Below are positions 61,657 to 64,000 of a stretch of DNA of 64,000 nt, in pieces. A program made the position numbers and the translations under genes. This DNA is from Clostridium rhizosphaerae (lineage in GTDB: Bacteria; Bacillota; Clostridia; Clostridiales; Clostridiaceae). Each line of letters opens with the position of its first letter. Within the stretch, counting starts at the first letter, position 1. The stretch covers positions 248,001 through 312,000 of the forward strand of contig NZ_JAESWC010000001.1 of NCBI RefSeq assembly GCF_016765585.1. Direction: 5' to 3'. The notes under the pieces were generated by a model that saw only the letters and a program-made list of their open reading frames with translations, was not told the DNA's origin and ran no database searches.

Positions 61657-62436
61657 TTACGAAGCATCTTCTAAGATATATTTTCCGATACATTCAGCTA
61701 CAGTATCAACAACATATCTTGCTTTTGACTGCAGCTCCTTCTCAGCTCTTTTAAAGGTAAAAGAATGTTGTGCGGACTTAAACATAGATACATCATTCCA
61801 GGAATCACCTATGGCAAAGGTATTTTCACTAGGAATCCTTTCTTTCTCCTTTATATAGTCCACTCCATCTCCCTTAGAGCATCCTGCTGGTACTATATCA
61901 ATGAAGCTTACATTTCTATAAGCTATAATTTTGTCACCAAATTTATTATTGATTTTTTTGCACATTTCATCAACATACTTTGTATCTTCTTTCTTATAGT
62001 TCATAGCAAACATAGATATATTCTCTTGTTTTATTTCTTCAATACCTTCAATCACTATGTTGTTCGCATTTACTAAATTTCCTTCCTCAAAATTTAGTTT
62101 AAAGCTTTTAAAGCCTGTTCCAAAGTATATTCTCCAGTCATCGTTATAAAACTCTTCTACAATAGCTTCTATAGTACTCATAGGTATAGTTTGATGATTA
62201 ATTACACTACCACGCTTATCTAAAATCAGCGCACCATTTAAAAGTATGTAGTAATCTACATCTAGATTATATTGTTTCTGCAGAGCTTCTATATGGTCAT
62301 ACGCCCTGCCAGTAGCTATAGCAAAGCAGTGTTTTAAATCTTTTAACTTTTTGATATAATCAAGGTTTTCTTCAGTTATAGATACATGATTTTCTAAAAG
62401 TGTTCCATCCAAATCAGTTACAAATAGTTTTTTCAT
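61657..62436 (-). CDS. Cof-type HAD-IIB phosphatase
   Basis: A 259-residue HAD-IIB protein. Motif I is FVTDLDGTLLENH, motif II is FAIATGRAYDH, the lysine lies in VPAGCSKGDGVDYI and motif IV is TFAIGDSWNDVSMFKSA. The Cof-type alpha/beta cap lies between about 80 and 180. Such enzymes dephosphorylate sugar phosphates, flavin or other small phosphates. GGAGG stands before the ATG. It follows the membrane protein gene by 65 nt on the same strand, with a hairpin in between (62460-62487). Confidence 0.9.
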   Translation of the reverse strand: MKKLFVTDLDGTLLENHVSITEENLDYIKKLKDLKHCFAIATGRAYDHIEALQKQYNLDVDYYILLNGALILDKRGSVINHQTIPMSTIEAIVEEFYNDDWRIYFGTGFKSFKLNFEEGNLVNANNIVIEGIEEIKQENISMFAMNYKKEDTKYVDEMCKKINNKFGDKIIAYRNVSFIDIVPAGCSKGDGVDYIKEKERIPSENTFAIGDSWNDVSMFKSAQHSFTFKRAEKELQSKARYVVDTVAECIGKYILEDAS

Positions 62437-62459
62437 AGCTGCCTCCTGTAAACAAAAAT

Positions 62460-62487
62460 CAGGGACAGTTTATAAAACTATCCCCTG
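62460..62487 (-). terminator. Hairpin between the membrane protein and Cof-type genes
   Basis: CAGGGACAGTT and AACTATCCCCTG pair imperfectly around TATAA. It is another member of the GGGG/CCCC hairpin family and lies just past the stop codon at 62502. Confidence 0.55.
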
Positions 62488-62501
62488 CTCACTTAATTAT
62501 A

Positions 62502-64000
62502 TCATAATTTTATTTTCTTTTTTATAAGATTATTTAAACACCATAAAACGGAAGCAAAGATTATAATGTCAAAAGTAAAATTAAATAAATATAACTGTTT
62601 TGAAGTATCTGCCTGACCATTTCCCATATAAGACATTGGAAACTGAAGTATACTTATAAAAAATATTGCCCAAAAAAGCTGTATTTTTGCTTTGACCTCT
62701 GTATTAAGCCTATTCCTTAAATATATAAGTATTGAAGAAGCTAAAATAATAATATAAATTAGAACTATAAATACGAGCTTCTTAGGCGTGCATTTTAACC
62801 TTAAAGAAGACCATGTCGTAAATCTATCGAATTTTCTTATCGGTACTTCACTATAGCTTCTTTTATATTTTCCCAAATAAGTACTTGTATCAAAAGAATG
62901 CGCTGCTGTGTACTCCATTCCTTGTATAAGCCTTAAAGGATGAGTTATATAAAACTTAATCAGTTTTCCATTGCTCATTCTGCTGTAAAATTCTTTTTCA
63001 GTAATTTCTGTGTGAGGTATATATTTTACATAATCCTTTGTAGGAGAATATGAGTTTTTTCCTGCCTCTACGACCATATCGGTATTAAGACCTAAATCTA
63101 TCAAATCCTGTCTTGGATTTTTTGAATCCTTAAGTATGCCATAAAAAACAGAATTATAGTTTGTATCCTCACTAAGAGGTTTGTGAATAAGACTAATATC
63201 TATTGGGTAAGCCACTAGAATTATCAGTAGAATTAAAAGTATGCTCTTTTTCATCCAAGTCAGCATATTTCTATTATCCCAAATAAGCTTAGCAAACATA
63301 AGTGATACAACAGGCAGGGCAGAAATAACCTGAAGCTTTGAACCTATAAACATAAGTGATGCTATAAAAATCAGTATAATCTTCGAAAATATTTTTTCGC
63401 TTTCTTTTAAAACTTCTTTGCAGTAAATATAATACATCCAAGATGACAAATACAACATGAAGGTTGTTATCATAGCAGGTTCACCGTATAGGCTATTAAA
63501 CCATACAAGGTAATTCCCATCAAAAAATATAAACAAAGTCAATAAGCATACTATTATACATTTAACTTTACCTTTTATATTTATATATTTTAATATCATG
63601 ATAATGGAAAACAAGTATACTAAACAATAAACGCCTGCTAGATATTCAGTACTAAATAGCTGTCGGCCAAGTATTCTGCATATAATACCTCCTATAGTAG
63701 TAAATACTGAAACTGTAGTTCCTATTATTCCAACAAACATTCTTGGTACACCTTTATCAGGCATCTTATAATCAGTAATAATATAGTCTAAATATCTTTT
63801 AAGATTAGGATTATTTTTATCTTCATCTGTAAGCTGAAGCCCTGAAGCAAACATAACTCTATTAAAATCCCCCTGATCAGCAACCCCTGGCCTGGGATAT
63901 TTAAAAAGCACATAAGATATAATTATAATTGCTAATAAAACAAAAATAATAAATATATATTTTCTAAATATCTTTTCCTTATCTGTAAAATTCCCCTCAT
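62502..64000 (-). CDS. Polytopic membrane protein of unknown function, 5' end beyond the window
   Basis: The frame is open to the right edge; about 499 codons are visible. An N-terminal span (RKYIFIIFVLLAIIIISYVLF) is followed by an outside segment starting KYPRPGVADQGDFNRVMFA and about nine further spans. A large loop between the last groups of spans contains PRQDLIDLGLNTDMV and TEKEFYSRMSNGKLIKFYITHPLRLIQGMEYT. This layout resembles GT-C-type glycosyltransferase-like or cell-wall glycan proteins (WsfD-like), but I cannot assign it. The true start lies at or past base 64000; a GTG at 63911 is not needed. Confidence 0.75.
   Translation of the reverse strand, partial: EGNFTDKEKIFRKYIFIIFVLLAIIIISYVLFKYPRPGVADQGDFNRVMFASGLQLTDEDKNNPNLKRYLDYIITDYKMPDKGVPRMFVGIIGTTVSVFTTIGGIICRILGRQLFSTEYLAGVYCLVYLFSIIMILKYINIKGKVKCIIVCLLTLFIFFDGNYLVWFNSLYGEPAMITTFMLYLSSWMYYIYCKEVLKESEKIFSKIILIFIASLMFIGSKLQVISALPVVSLMFAKLIWDNRNMLTWMKKSILLILLIILVAYPIDISLIHKPLSEDTNYNSVFYGILKDSKNPRQDLIDLGLNTDMVVEAGKNSYSPTKDYVKYIPHTEITEKEFYSRMSNGKLIKFYITHPLRLIQGMEYTAAHSFDTSTYLGKYKRSYSEVPIRKFDRFTTWSSLRLKCTPKKLVFIVLIYIIILASSILIYLRNRLNTEVKAKIQLFWAIFFISILQFPMSYMGNGQADTSKQLYLFNFTFDIIIFASVLWCLNNLIKKKIKL

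Overview
The window reads as chromosomal DNA of a low-GC, strictly anaerobic Clostridium-type Firmicute. The evidence is strong AGGAGG-type ribosome sites, AT-rich spacers, many intrinsic terminators, corrinoid methyltransfer enzymes with a reductive activator, a double-cubane-type iron-sulfur protein, a SpoIID-type protein and a c-di-GMP-I riboswitch. I see no rRNA, tRNA, CRISPR array, transposase or prophage. Species cannot be fixed from the sequence alone.

Layout. 1-8050: an AAC(3)-family acetyltransferase cut by the left edge, a Crp/Fnr regulator divergent from a paired small DMT transporter and a YjjG-like HAD phosphatase; then, on the minus strand, a response regulator/ABC/histidine kinase operon ending in a DUF503 protein, and a tandem GNAT protein. 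8320-16680: an ECF transporter operon (S, T, A, A), then a LacI regulator divergent from GNAT, ribokinase, nucleoside hydrolase and DcuC-like transporter genes, with two clear LacI operators around a consensus promoter. This looks like nucleoside/ribose salvage. 16666-17100 is a decayed SorC-type regulator.

17126-26418 is the most distinctive part: a tight nine-gene minus-strand operon with four UroD/MtaA-type methyltransferases, one corrinoid protein, a RACo-type [2Fe-2S]/ASKHA activator, a double-cubane (HgdB-like) protein, a CobW GTPase and a metal-exporter-like permease. I infer methyl transfer from an unidentified methylated substrate through the corrinoid protein. It is divergent from an MFS gene that has an unassigned structured leader with a terminator.

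28000-38980: a c-di-GMP-I riboswitch ahead of a GGDEF/HD-GYP gene and a CHASE4-type histidine kinase, two DUF2087 proteins, AraC, a second-type ClpP, a TetR-controlled ABC exporter and GMP reductase. 38981-48450: L,D-transpeptidase, a YceG/TelA pair, DMT transporter, endonuclease V-like protein, DUF4177, and a deacetylase plus NMT1-type ABC importer operon. 48734-64000: a frameshifted SpoIID-like protein, a HAD protein, an ABC ATPase remnant, a six-repeat lectin-like propeller protein, an MFS exporter, a YhdH-type oxidoreductase, two more c-di-GMP enzymes (HD-GYP; PAS-GGDEF-EAL), a Gly/Gln-rich anchored protein, a metallo-beta-lactamase-fold protein, a Cof-type HAD and a membrane protein that runs off the right edge.

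Three themes recur. One is c-di-GMP signalling (one riboswitch, three turnover enzymes). Another is small ABC exporters with their own regulators. The third is a family of GGGGCTGTT-type intergenic hairpins plus a separate, more elaborate structured element found just upstream of two unrelated genes.
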